Shown: positions 1-8,092 of the stretch, one piece after another | How the letters are laid out: every line of letters begins with the position of its first letter | Numbering within the stretch: position 1 is the first letter of the stretch | Source: an uncultured Clostridia bacterium | Lineage (GTDB): Bacteria > Bacillota > Clostridia > Oscillospirales > Oscillospiraceae | NCBI GenBank assembly: GCA_938049125.1 | Contig: CALICR010000211.1 | Coordinates: 1 to 20,829, forward strand | DNA: 20,829 bases | Direction: 5' to 3' | Position numbers and translations under genes: made by a program | Notes under the pieces: model-generated | What the model saw: the letters and a program-made list of their open reading frames with translations, nothing else | Database searches by the model: none | What the model was told of the DNA's origin: nothing

Positions 1-1372
<1,372 letters not shown>

Positions 1373-1429
1373 AATTTATACCTCCTACTATATCAATGGG
1401 TCAGATTTTACAAATTTATTTTGATCCGC

Positions 1430-2008
1430 TCAGTTTGCGACGCGGACCATGGCGAACCGGACGACCTTGTCGCCGATCCGGAAGCCCTTCTGGAACACGG
1501 ACTCGATGACGTTCTCGCCGAGGCTTTCGTCCTCCACGTGCATCACCGCGTTGTGCATCGAGGGATCGAAGGACTCGCCCGCCGCCCCGAAGGGCTCGAC
1601 GCCGCATTTGTTCAGCGTCTCGGTCATGGCGTTCATGATCATCTCTACGCCCTTCTTGTAGGCCTCGTCGGCGGTGGCCTGCTGCATGGCCCGCTCCAGG
1701 TTGTCATAGACCGGGAGGAACTTCGTCAGCGTATCCGCCACGCCGTCGCTGTAGATATGATCCTTTTCCTTCTGGCTGCGCTTGCGGTAGTTGTCGTACT
1801 CCGCGGCCAGCCGCAGGTATTTGTCCTTCTCCTCGCCGAGCTGCTGGCGGAGCGTTTCCAGCTCCTCGCGCTCGGTCTTTCTCTTTTTCTTTTCTTTCTT
1901 GGTCTCTTCCTTCGGCTGCTCCGTCTGGGGCGCGGCCTCGGGGGCCGCCTCGGGCTGCTCCGTCTCCGGGGCCTCCTTTGCGGTCTCTACCTTTTCTTCT
2001 TCTGCCAT
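1430..2008 (-). CDS. grpE: Nucleotide exchange factor GrpE
   Basis: GrpE releases ADP from DnaK and resets the chaperone cycle in the cytosol. The protein has 192 residues, usual for the family. Residues 1-45 are a disordered Glu/Pro/Ala/Lys stretch. Residues ~46-85 form the long helix/coiled coil with the conserved LAAEYDNYRKR segment. The C-terminal beta-wing domain carries SFDPSMHNAVMHVED (~146-160) and ends in GDKVVRFAMVRVAN. The ATG lies 2 bp after the hrcA stop codon and is served by AAGGAGGAAT inside the end of hrcA, so the two are probably translationally coupled. Expression should follow HrcA/CIRCE control upstream of hrcA. Confidence 0.97.
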   Translation of the reverse strand: MAEEEKVETAKEAPETEQPEAAPEAAPQTEQPKEETKKEKKKRKTEREELETLRQQLGEEKDKYLRLAAEYDNYRKRSQKEKDHIYSDGVADTLTKFLPVYDNLERAMQQATADEAYKKGVEMIMNAMTETLNKCGVEPFGAAGESFDPSMHNAVMHVEDESLGENVIESVFQKGFRIGDKVVRFAMVRVAN

Positions 2009-2010
2009 AT

Positions 2011-3075
2011 TCAGGATTCCTCCTTATTCTCTTCTTTTGCAGGAGGAAGCTCCTGCTTGCCAAAGCGCTTGGCCAGGCTCTCGGCAAAGTAGCTGAGCCG
2101 GGCCGTCACCTGTGCGTAATCCATTCTTGTGGGGCCGACTACGCCGATCATGCCCTGCATCCCGTCGCCGATGTCAAACCGCGTCATGACGACGCTGGTG
2201 TCCTTCAGCTCCTTGGCGACGTTCTCCGGCCCGACCAGGATCTGCACCGGCTGATTCGGGTCCGCCAGTGCCGGCAGGTTCGAGATGATCTCCTCATCCA
2301 GATCCGAAAGCACCTGCTGGGCCTTGGAGACGTCCTGGTATTCCGGCTGGTTCAGGAGCTTGGCCTGTCCGGTCAGATAAACCTCGTCCCTTTCCTGCTG
2401 CTGGAGCACGTGGGTGGCAAAGTCCACGACCACGGGCACCAGGCTCGCCGCCGCGCCTGCGCTGCGCTGGACGCGTGCGAGCAGCTCCGGTGTGAATTCC
2501 TCCGCGCGAAGCTCCGTCAGACTGGCGTTCAGCACTGCGGAGAGAAGCTTCAGGTCCTGCTCCGTCACATCGAGCGGGAGCTTGATGAGCTTGTTGCGGA
2601 CCTCCTCGCTGCTGGTCATGACCACCAGGATGAAGCTGCCGCTGCCCGCCGTGATGAGATCGAACTGCCGCACCGTCGCCGCGCCCTTGCGGGACGCCAC
2701 GGCGTAGGCCGGGAGGTTCGTCATCTGGGAGACCAGCTTGCCCATCTGGGAGATGGCGCTGTCGAACTCCTGAAGCCGCGAGGTCATGGCCTCATTGAGG
2801 CTGTGGGTCTCGTCCACGGACAGGCGGTAGTCCTGCATCAGCTCGTCGATGTAGAGCCGGTAGCCCGCCGGGGAGGGGACGCGCCCCGCCGAGGTGTGGG
2901 GCTGCTCCAGATAGCCCATGGCGGTGAGGTCCGCCATTTCGTTCCGGATCGTAGCCGAGGAGAAGTTCATGTCCGGCATGGCCGCGATGGCCTTGGAGCC
3001 CACGGGCTCCGCCGCCTTGATGTAGCTTTCCACGATGGCCCGCAGAATTTTCTTTTTCCGCTCTGTCAGCTCCAT
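2011..3075 (-). CDS. hrcA: Heat-inducible transcription repressor HrcA
   Basis: HrcA is the dimeric repressor that binds CIRCE operators and represses class I heat-shock genes; in other species its activity depends on GroEL. The 354-residue protein starts MELTERKKKILRAI. It has the N-terminal winged helix (residues 1-70) with SSATIRNEMADL and the signature PHTSAGRVPSPAGYR, followed by the GAF-like core with LVGPENV and GVVGPTRMDYAQV near the end. The open frame extends 13 codons upstream, but that extension runs into the CIRCE element, and the ATG at 3075 has a GAGGTGAG ribosome site. It is first in hrcA-grpE-dnaK, with its own operator 20 bp upstream, so it is autoregulated. Confidence 0.97.
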   Translation of the reverse strand: MELTERKKKILRAIVESYIKAAEPVGSKAIAAMPDMNFSSATIRNEMADLTAMGYLEQPHTSAGRVPSPAGYRLYIDELMQDYRLSVDETHSLNEAMTSRLQEFDSAISQMGKLVSQMTNLPAYAVASRKGAATVRQFDLITAGSGSFILVVMTSSEEVRNKLIKLPLDVTEQDLKLLSAVLNASLTELRAEEFTPELLARVQRSAGAAASLVPVVVDFATHVLQQQERDEVYLTGQAKLLNQPEYQDVSKAQQVLSDLDEEIISNLPALADPNQPVQILVGPENVAKELKDTSVVMTRFDIGDGMQGMIGVVGPTRMDYAQVTARLSYFAESLAKRFGKQELPPAKEENKEES

Positions 3076-3094
3076 GAATTTCTCACCTCGCGTT

Positions 3095-3121
3095 TTAGCA
3101 CTCCATTTCCTCAAGTGCTAA
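3095..3121 (-). promoter_or_regulatory. CIRCE operator (HrcA binding site)
   Basis: The inverted repeat TTAGCACTC - 9 bp - AAGTGCTAA matches the CIRCE consensus (TTAGCACTC-N9-GAGTGCTAA) at 17 of 18 arm positions. The one deviation is the innermost base of the right arm (A for G). It starts 5 bp downstream of the -10 box, around the expected transcription start, so HrcA binding would block initiation. It lies 20 bp from the hrcA start codon. Confidence 0.95.
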
Positions 3122-3125
3122 ACGT

Positions 3126-3154
3126 AGTATAATCCCGCATTCCGGGATTGTCAA
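3126..3154 (-). promoter_or_regulatory. Sigma-A promoter of hrcA-grpE-dnaK
   Basis: On the minus strand, a perfect -35 TTGACA (3154-3149) and a -10 TATACT (3131-3126) are separated by exactly 17 bp. The CIRCE operator follows immediately. The spacer and flanks contain a perfect 7-bp inverted repeat, AATCCCG-N5-CGGGATT (3131-3149), which is not part of CIRCE. Confidence 0.9.
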
Positions 3155-3227
3155 GCGGCGTTTGTGAATAAATTGTAAAAGCTTTCCGCCGGTGCGAGCA
3201 TCCTGTGCGCCGGACCTCGGGCAGGTC

Positions 3228-3258
3228 AAAAAAAGCCGCCTGCCAGAAGGCAGGCGGC
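3228..3258 (-). terminator. Rho-independent terminator of the Asp-box protein gene
   Basis: Reading the minus strand, a perfect 10-bp stem GCCGCCTGCC/GGCAGGCGGC with a 4-nt TTCT loop is followed by seven T. It lies ~20 bp after the stop codon at 3278 and ~75 bp upstream of the heat-shock promoter, which it insulates. Confidence 0.93.
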
Positions 3259-3277
3259 CTCGCCGCAATGCGGCGGC

Positions 3278-4381
3278 TCAGAGCGCGATGCGCGTCGCCA
3301 CCGTCTTATACTGTCCGTCCTCGGCGCACCAGTGGGACATCAGCACGTCCCCGTCCGCCAGGCGGATCGCGCCGGGCTGGCCGAATTTCAGGAACGAGAA
3401 GATCTCCGCCATCTTCGCGTTTTTCAGCATGGGCGTGACCGGCTCCCAGACCAGGGCCTTCTCCTCGATCCGCCAGGTCTTCTCCGAGAAATCGACGATG
3501 CAGCCGTAAATGCCGGGCCGGTCCGTGTCCCGGCGCACGGCGTGGAGCGCCAGCAGCCGCTCGCCGTCCAGCGCGCAGACCGACGACGCCTGGCCCAGCA
3601 CGCCGGTGCTCCGGGGCGCGGAGAAGGTCCGTCCGCCGTCGCAGGAAAAGGTATAGTGATTCTCCAGCCGCGCGCCGGTCGCCGTGTCCTCGTTCCAGCC
3701 GATGCACACGATGGTCCCGGAGGCCAGCTGGCAGAGCCGCTGCTCATAGCAGGTGACGTCGCCGCTTGGGAAGTCCATACAGACGGCGTCGTCGTTCCAG
3801 GTCCTCCCGCCGTCGTCCGTCCGCAGGAGGCGGCCGCAGCGCCGGGCCGTCATGGTCCCGTCCCAGCGGGGGAAGCCGGTGATGGGCGTCACCCAGCTGC
3901 CGCTGCGCAGCACCGTCAGCGGCGCGGAGGCCTCCACGTGGCGGTCCCAGGCGCAGGGGATCTCCGTCATCGGGCCCCAGCTGCGGCCCCCGTCCTCCGA
4001 GACGGACCAGAACAGCACATCGTCCAGCAGGCCGCCGGTCTCCGGGTTCCCCTCGGGCAGCGCCGGGTCCGGCCGCAGGTAGCCGTAGCCCAGGGCGGCG
4101 AGCCGCCCGTCCGGCAGAAGCGTCACCTTGGCGTAGTCCGTCACGGGGCAGCCGAAGCCGCCCTTGTCGAACATGGGCACCGGCGCGCTCCAGGTCCGGC
4201 CGCCGTCCTCGCTGCGGGAGAGATAGGTCGTGCCGTCCACGCTCTCGAAGGCCTCTCCGATGGCGTGCGACGCCAGCAGCATGCCGCCGGGAAGCTCGCA
4301 GAGGAAGGGGAAGGCGCTCTGACGGCTCCGAAGCTGCGGCAGGGGATTTTCATAGATCACGGATGATGCAAGCACGTTCAT
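3278..4381 (-). CDS. Asp-box (BNR) repeat protein, sialidase-fold beta-propeller, cytoplasmic
   Basis: The 367-residue protein has four clear Asp boxes: SEDGGRTW (57-64), SEDGGRSW (128-135), TDDGGRTW (188-195) and SCDGGRTF (246-253). Their spacing of ~60-70 residues fits a six-bladed sialidase/neuraminidase-type propeller. No signal peptide or TM segment is visible, so it should be cytosolic. The canonical sialidase (F)RIP motif is not evident; the corresponding N-terminal region reads SRQSAFPFL followed by LPGGMLLA. Substrate and catalysis are therefore uncertain: it could be an exo-glycosidase or a non-enzymatic propeller. The ATG at 4381 is chosen over the in-frame ATG at 4396 because GGAGGAA lies 6 nt before it. 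It is monocistronic, with its own promoter and terminator. Confidence 0.85.
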   Translation of the reverse strand: MNVLASSVIYENPLPQLRSRQSAFPFLCELPGGMLLASHAIGEAFESVDGTTYLSRSEDGGRTWSAPVPMFDKGGFGCPVTDYAKVTLLPDGRLAALGYGYLRPDPALPEGNPETGGLLDDVLFWSVSEDGGRSWGPMTEIPCAWDRHVEASAPLTVLRSGSWVTPITGFPRWDGTMTARRCGRLLRTDDGGRTWNDDAVCMDFPSGDVTCYEQRLCQLASGTIVCIGWNEDTATGARLENHYTFSCDGGRTFSAPRSTGVLGQASSVCALDGERLLALHAVRRDTDRPGIYGCIVDFSEKTWRIEEKALVWEPVTPMLKNAKMAEIFSFLKFGQPGAIRLADGDVLMSHWCAEDGQYKTVATRIAL

Positions 4382-4400
4382 GTACGATTCCTCCATCGAT

Positions 4401-4417
4401 GCGGCCTCCCGGGCCGC
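4401..4417 (-). other. GC-rich hairpin in the 5' leader of the Asp-box gene
   Basis: A perfect 6-bp stem, GCGGCC/GGCCGC with a 5-nt loop, lies between the promoter and the ribosome site of the gene starting at 4381. It ends about 6 nt upstream of GGAGGAA. It could affect translation or mRNA stability, but no known riboswitch or leader class is recognised. Confidence 0.4.
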
Positions 4418-4429
4418 GATTTTTGTTCT

Positions 4430-4457
4430 ATTATACCAGTGCCCGGTGAAATTGCAA
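4430..4457 (-). promoter_or_regulatory. Sigma-A promoter of the Asp-box protein gene
   Basis: Minus strand: -35 TTGCAA (4457-4452), 16-bp spacer, -10 TATAAT (4435-4430), with an extended -10 TGG immediately upstream. It precedes the ATG at 4381 by ~50 bp. Confidence 0.8.
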
Positions 4458-4550
4458 TCTATTTTTTATGAAACCATGGCTTTTTCAACAGATACATTCC
4501 ATTTTGCGAACTTTTCCAAATTGAAAGTGCCGCGCTGTTCCGGCGCAGAG

Positions 4551-4582
4551 AAGCGCCCGGCGGGGTCTCCCGCCGGGCGCTT
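4551..4582 (-). terminator. Strong hairpin after the lipid kinase gene, probable terminator
   Basis: A perfect 14-bp inverted repeat (4551-4564 paired with 4569-4582) has a 4-nt loop. It begins 14 bp after the stop codon of the diacylglycerol kinase-like gene. On the minus strand the stem ends in TT followed by CTCTG, so the U-tract is weak. It may be a poor intrinsic terminator or an mRNA 3'-end stabiliser. Confidence 0.65.
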
Positions 4583-4596
4583 GGAAATTTTTCTGT

Positions 4597-5496
4597 TCAG
4601 GCCTTCGGCACCAGGACGCGGATGGCGCGGCAGTGATTCTGGAGCATGGCCGTGTGGAAGAGGCCGCCGGCCTCGCCGTCCACGGTCCAGGCCACGTCCC
4701 TCTCAAACTCCACGCGAACCTGGTCCGCCTGGAAATAGAGGAAGCGCTTCGGGTCGCTGAAGTCGATGCGGAGCACCTGGCCCGCCACCTCGTTGAAGTC
4801 CAGCAGGTTCTTGATGTCCCGGACGAACACCGCCTCGGAGAGGCCGTCGTTGAGCGAGATGCCCAGCTCCCGGACGTTCGCGGGGCGGAAGCCGCCCACG
4901 GACTTGGTGCTGCACACCATGCCGAAGACGAAGTCGTCCTCCTCGTCCACGCCGTCGGCGATGACCCGGGCGTGGATGGGCTTGATCTCGCCCAGGGACT
5001 TGACGCCCGCCAGCAGGTAGGCCAGGCGGCCCAGCAGCTTTTTGGCGTCCTGGGGCGTGGCATAGGACACCTCCGTGAAGGCGCCGAAGGCGGCCACATA
5101 GGCGTAGGCCCGGCCGTTCAGCGTCCCGACGTCCAGGTCCATGGGCTCGCCGCCGACCACGTTCCGCGCGGCCTCCAGCGTGTCCATGGGCAGGCCCAGG
5201 GACGCCGCCACGTCGTTGACCGTGCCCGCCGGGATGTAGCCCAGCAGCGGCGGATGCTCCAGCCGGAGCAGGCCCGCCACGGTCTCGTTCAGCGTGCCGT
5301 CGCCGCCGGAGGAGACGATGATGTCGTAGTTCGCGCCCTCGGCCTCGATGACCCGGGTGATCTCCCGGGGACCGGAGGTGGTGTAGACCCGCACGTCGTA
5401 GCCCGCACTGCAAAAGATCTGTAAAATCGAAAGGAGCTGCGTCCGGATGCCGGAGTGCCCGGCATTCGGATTGATGAAGAACAGCATTTTTTTCAT
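4597..5496 (-). CDS. Lipid kinase of the DgkB/YegS/BmrU family (diacylglycerol kinase-like)
   Basis: The 299-residue cytosolic, membrane-associating kinase would phosphorylate a lipid such as diacylglycerol to phosphatidic acid. Visible DAGK catalytic-domain motifs are FINPNAG (7-13), SSGGDGTLNE (62-71, the nucleotide-binding GGDGT loop) and PAGTVNDVA (89-97). The C-terminal beta-rich domain contains FGAFTEVSYAT and FQADQVRVEFE. Length matches B. subtilis DgkB (~300). The ATG at 5496 has GGAGGGA 6-7 nt upstream; the open frame extends further upstream but overlaps the foldase gene. It lies 20 bp after the foldase stop and is very likely co-transcribed with it. A role in recycling diacylglycerol from envelope polymer synthesis is inferred from DgkB, not shown here. 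Confidence 0.88.
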   Translation of the reverse strand: MKKMLFFINPNAGHSGIRTQLLSILQIFCSAGYDVRVYTTSGPREITRVIEAEGANYDIIVSSGGDGTLNETVAGLLRLEHPPLLGYIPAGTVNDVAASLGLPMDTLEAARNVVGGEPMDLDVGTLNGRAYAYVAAFGAFTEVSYATPQDAKKLLGRLAYLLAGVKSLGEIKPIHARVIADGVDEEDDFVFGMVCSTKSVGGFRPANVRELGISLNDGLSEAVFVRDIKNLLDFNEVAGQVLRIDFSDPKRFLYFQADQVRVEFERDVAWTVDGEAGGLFHTAMLQNHCRAIRVLVPKA

Positions 5497-5516
5497 GTCG
5501 TCCCTCCGCGCAGGTC

Positions 5517-7118
5517 TCAGGCAAGGTTCGTGGGATAGACCGCGGCCTTGCTCAGGTCTGCCTCGACGGGGAACTCCGCCTTGATGTCCTCGCACAGCTG
5601 ATTGTAGCGGGTGCCCGCATAGTCGGAGCTGACCACGCTGTGCCAGTGGGATTCGCCGCATTCGCCCACAAAGTAGATGATATGATAGCCGTACTGGGTC
5701 TCCACGATGTCCGTGTCGCCGGGCTGGCGGCTCGCGTCGAAGCACCAGGCGTCGAAGGCGTCCACGGTCTGGCCGGGGTAGATCTCCTCGATGAGGCCGC
5801 CGTCCGACGCGGAGCCGTCGGAGGAATACTCCTGGGCCAGGGCCGCGAAGGAGTCCTCGGTCTTGTCGCCCGCCTGCCATTCGGCGTAGATGTCCTCGGC
5901 CTTCTGCTTGGCGGCGTCCTTGGCGGCCTGGACCGCCTCGTCGTAGCCCTCGTCACCCTCCTTGAGGTCCACGCTCTCGGGCTGGATCAGGATGTGGCGG
6001 ACATTGACCATGGAGGTGTCGTCCTTCTCGATGCCCGCGTCGGCGTACTCCTCGGCGTTCTCGGCGAAGTAGTTCTCGAGGTCCTCGTCGGTGACGGTCT
6101 GCCCGTCCAGCTCGGCGTTCAGGTAGGACGCAGCCAGGATATACTCCTCCATGAACGCCTGATAGGCCTCCATGGTGCAGTAGGGGCCGAAGCTCTTGGC
6201 GAGGTAGTCGTCGGCGGATTCGAAGCCGTACTGGGCCGCGGTGGTCCCGATGCTCTCGGCCAGGCCCTCCAGGGCAGCCTTGTCGTCATCGCTCAGCTCA
6301 AAGCCCGCCTGACGGGCCTTTGTCGCAGCAGCGGCGCAGGTCTCATAGGTGTTCAGCGCCGCGTCCATGAACAGCTGGTCCCAGGACTGGTCGTCCGAAT
6401 AGGCCTGGGTGTCCAGCCGGGCGCTCGGGTCCATGATATAGGAGAGATAGGAGCTGTACATATTTACAAAGGAATAGTACTCGCGCCAGTAGTAGAAGGC
6501 CAGCGTGCGGTTCGTCAGCGTGCTGTCGCCGCAGGTGGCGATGACGGTGTCCAGCACCTCGTCGGTGAAGTAGTCCTCCTCGGGGTGGACATAGGACACG
6601 GAGGGCACGAAGGGCTCCTCCTCGGCGGCAGCGGTCTCGCCGGAGGTGTCCGCGGCATCCGTGCCGGTCTCGCCGGAGGTGTCCGCGGCATCCGTCGCGG
6701 TCTCGCCGGCGGTCTCGGTCTGGCTCTCCTCCGGCTCGGCGGCGGTGGTCTTATTCGCGCCGCGCTGCACCAGCAGGACCACCAGCAGCACGACGGCCGC
6801 GGCGGCCAGCGCCAGCAGGACGATCAGGGACACATTGGTCTTCTTCTTGGCCGGGGCGGGCGTCTCCTCCGGGGTCTCGGGGGCGGGCTCCGCCGCGGTG
6901 GTCTCCTCAGGAGCCGCGGTCTCTTCCGCAGTTTCTTCCGCAGTTTCTTCCGCCGGCGCTTCCGCAGTTTCTTCCGCCGGCGCTTCCGCGGTCTCCGGCT
7001 CCTGGCTCTCGGTCTCCGGCTGGACCGGCGCGGGTTCCGGCGTTTCCACAGTCTGGCCGCAGGCCGGGCAGACCGTCTCGTCCCCGTTCAGCGGGGCACC
7101 GCAATGGTTACAGTTCAT
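5517..7118 (-). CDS. Membrane-anchored parvulin-type peptidyl-prolyl isomerase with N-terminal zinc ribbon
   Basis: The 533-residue protein combines, in order: a zinc ribbon CNHC...CPAC (Cys3, 6, 17, 20); a Glu/Thr/Ala/Pro-rich linker (~22-90); KKK followed by one TM helix (~95-117); a second acidic repeat linker (~122-170); a SurA-N/PrsA-like helical region; and a PpiC parvulin domain (~370-500) with VRHILI (His375), SDGGLIEEIYPGQ and QYGYHIIYF. The ribbon should face the cytosol and the isomerase should act outside the membrane on secreted proteins. Classical PrsA is a lipoprotein, and no lipobox is present here. The ATG at 7118 has GGAGG unusually far upstream (16 nt). It is followed after 20 bp by the lipid kinase gene. 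Confidence 0.87.
   Translation of the reverse strand: MNCNHCGAPLNGDETVCPACGQTVETPEPAPVQPETESQEPETAEAPAEETAEAPAEETAEETAEETAAPEETTAAEPAPETPEETPAPAKKKTNVSLIVLLALAAAAVVLLVVLLVQRGANKTTAAEPEESQTETAGETATDAADTSGETGTDAADTSGETAAAEEEPFVPSVSYVHPEEDYFTDEVLDTVIATCGDSTLTNRTLAFYYWREYYSFVNMYSSYLSYIMDPSARLDTQAYSDDQSWDQLFMDAALNTYETCAAAATKARQAGFELSDDDKAALEGLAESIGTTAAQYGFESADDYLAKSFGPYCTMEAYQAFMEEYILAASYLNAELDGQTVTDEDLENYFAENAEEYADAGIEKDDTSMVNVRHILIQPESVDLKEGDEGYDEAVQAAKDAAKQKAEDIYAEWQAGDKTEDSFAALAQEYSSDGSASDGGLIEEIYPGQTVDAFDAWCFDASRQPGDTDIVETQYGYHIIYFVGECGESHWHSVVSSDYAGTRYNQLCEDIKAEFPVEADLSKAAVYPTNLA
6632..6695 (-). repeat. Perfect 31-bp direct repeat, 33-bp period, in the foldase linker
   Basis: Two identical 31-bp copies (6632-6662 and 6665-6695) encode tandem DAADTSGET-type 11-residue units just outside the membrane segment of the foldase. 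The period is a multiple of three, so slippage would change linker length without shifting frame. Confidence 0.9.
6929..6988 (-). repeat. 12/24-bp tandem repeats in the foldase N-terminal linker
   Basis: A perfect 24-bp tandem pair (6941-6964 and 6965-6988) is preceded by a further 12-bp unit cagtttcttccg (6929-6940). They encode the AEET/APAEET repeats between the zinc ribbon and the TM helix. All periods preserve the frame. Confidence 0.85.
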
Positions 7119-7170
7119 GCTTCTTACTCACTTTCCTCCGGCGCAGCCGGATAATCTGACTCTAGGGGTT

Positions 7171-7199
7171 AGTTTACCATGCCCCGCGCCGCTTTTCAA
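7171..7199 (-). promoter_or_regulatory. Sigma-A promoter of the foldase-lipid kinase operon
   Basis: Minus strand: -35 TTGAAA (7199-7194), exactly 17 bp, then -10 TAAACT (7176-7171) with an extended TGG. The predicted start lies ~45 bp before the foldase ATG. Confidence 0.78.
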
Positions 7200-7259
7200 T
7201 GGATTTTCGTGAACGGATTGTAAATTCGCTCCTCCGCCGCGCCGCTTCGACGGGATGCG

Positions 7260-7287
7260 AAAAAAAGCGCCGCGATCCGGGCGCTTT
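7260..7287 (-). terminator. Minus-strand intrinsic terminator between divergent promoters
   Basis: On the minus strand an 8-bp stem AAAGCGCC/GGCGCTTT with an 8-nt loop runs into further T residues. No minus-strand gene lies directly upstream of it. It sits between the divergent promoters at 7171-7199 and 7292-7319 and may stop antisense transcription from entering the foldase operon. Confidence 0.6.
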
Positions 7288-7291
7288 CTCC

Positions 7292-7319
7292 TTGACATTT
7301 CCCCGCCGCCGGGTATACT
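7292..7319 (+). promoter_or_regulatory. Sigma-A promoter of the small cysteine-rich surface protein
   Basis: -35 TTGACA (7292-7297), 16-bp spacer, -10 TATACT (7314-7319). The transcript leader of ~70 nt includes a 6-bp hairpin CCGGCG/CGCCGG (7338-7366, 17-nt loop) before the AAGGAGAGG ribosome site at 7381. Confidence 0.83.
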
Positions 7320-7396
7320 AAATATGGAAGTGAAGCTCCGGCGTTTTCCACAAGATGTTGCGCCGGTCTGTTGTTATGTAAAGGAGAGGGTGCGCA

Positions 7397-7912
7397 TTGC
7401 CGAACCAGAGAACACGGTGTGCCGCGGCGCTGGCCGCGGTGCTGCTCACAGCGCTGCTGTGGACGGTCCCCGCCGCCGCGGCCTGCGCGGAGCACCGGCT
7501 GGACAGCGGCACGCTGACCGTGGAGCCCACCTGCACCACCATCGGCGTCATGACCTTCTCCTGCACGAACCCCGGCTGCGAGTACCGCGTGACCCAGAAG
7601 GTCGGCAACCTCGGCCACCGCATCGGCAGCGACGGCCTCTGCACCCGCTGCGGCCTCCGGGAGGACGGCACCGCGCCCGCGGAGCCTGCGGCCCCCACGC
7701 CCATCCAGGCCGCCGTCGAAACGCCCGCCGAGCCGCCTGCGGAGGAGCGCCCTGCCGAAAAGCTGCCTGCCGCCCCCGCAGACCGTGCCCAGTCCCAGAC
7801 CGTCTCCGCCCCCGCCGCACGGACCGCGCTGCTCCCTTGGGCCGTGCTGGTTCTGACTGTCCTCTGTGCCTCCGGCGCGCTGCTCCTCGCCCGCCGTCTG
7901 CGGCGCGGCTGA
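7397..7912 (+). CDS. Small secreted, C-terminally membrane-anchored Cys-rich protein, unknown function
   Basis: The 171-residue protein is read from a TTG codon with AAGGAG 10 nt upstream. Residues 1-29 form a signal peptide ending PAAAA-C. Residues 30-86 hold a compact Cys/His module: CAEH, EPTCTTIGVMTFSC (46, 56), Cys61, LGH (His74) and CTRC (82, 85). This resembles one copy of the EPTCT..G..TYTC..CG......LGH repeat found in many Firmicute surface proteins; metal binding is inferred. A Pro/Ala/Glu-rich stalk (~90-142) leads to a TM helix (~145-165) with the tail ARRLRRG. It resembles a sorting signal but has no LPXTG. It is a single-gene unit with its own promoter and terminator. Function is not known. 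Confidence 0.75.
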   Translation: MPNQRTRCAAALAAVLLTALLWTVPAAAACAEHRLDSGTLTVEPTCTTIGVMTFSCTNPGCEYRVTQKVGNLGHRIGSDGLCTRCGLREDGTAPAEPAAPTPIQAAVETPAEPPAEERPAEKLPAAPADRAQSQTVSAPAARTALLPWAVLVLTVLCASGALLLARRLRRG

Positions 7913-7929
7913 ACCCCATGTATCCTTTC

Positions 7930-7961
7930 GCCCGGCAGAACGGCTCTGCCGGGCATTTTTG
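7930..7961 (+). terminator. Rho-independent terminator of the Cys-rich surface protein gene
   Basis: A perfect 10-bp stem GCCCGGCAGA/TCTGCCGGGC (arms at 7930-7939 and 7945-7954) with a short loop is followed by ATTTTTG, 18 bp after the stop codon at 7912. Confidence 0.92.
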
Positions 7962-8006
7962 TCCGGAAAAGCGTCTGAAAATGCGGGCGGACGGCCTCCG
8001 GCGGCC

Positions 8007-8036
8007 TTGCAAGCCGCGGTAGGTCTGTGCTATAAT
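8007..8036 (+). promoter_or_regulatory. Sigma-A promoter of the tyrosine phosphatase-kinase operon
   Basis: -35 TTGCAA (8007-8012), 18-bp spacer, -10 TATAAT (8031-8036) with an extended TGC. A perfect 6-bp leader hairpin GCGGGC/GCCCGC lies at 8055-8071, before the ribosome site of the first gene. No further promoter is obvious inside the operon. Confidence 0.78.
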
Positions 8037-8092
8037 AGAATGTAAATCTGCTCGGCGGGCCGCGTGCCCGCGCCCCAATGGAGACCCCGCCA

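Noticed and set aside
1373..1429. Possible internal promoter for dnaK (TTGTAA and TATAGT) in the grpE-dnaK gap
   Set aside because: The spacer is only 15 bp and the region is simply AT-rich; there is no CIRCE element beside it. Left as unproven.
6632..6988. Repeat region considered as CRISPR or a mobile-element scar
   Set aside because: The repeats are tandem, in frame and coding for acidic linker units; there are no unique spacers between regular repeats and no cas genes.
8078..8092. Upstream ATG as the start of the PHP phosphatase
   Set aside because: No ribosome site precedes it, whereas GGAG is well placed before the ATG at 8093, and family proteins begin close to the HxH motif.
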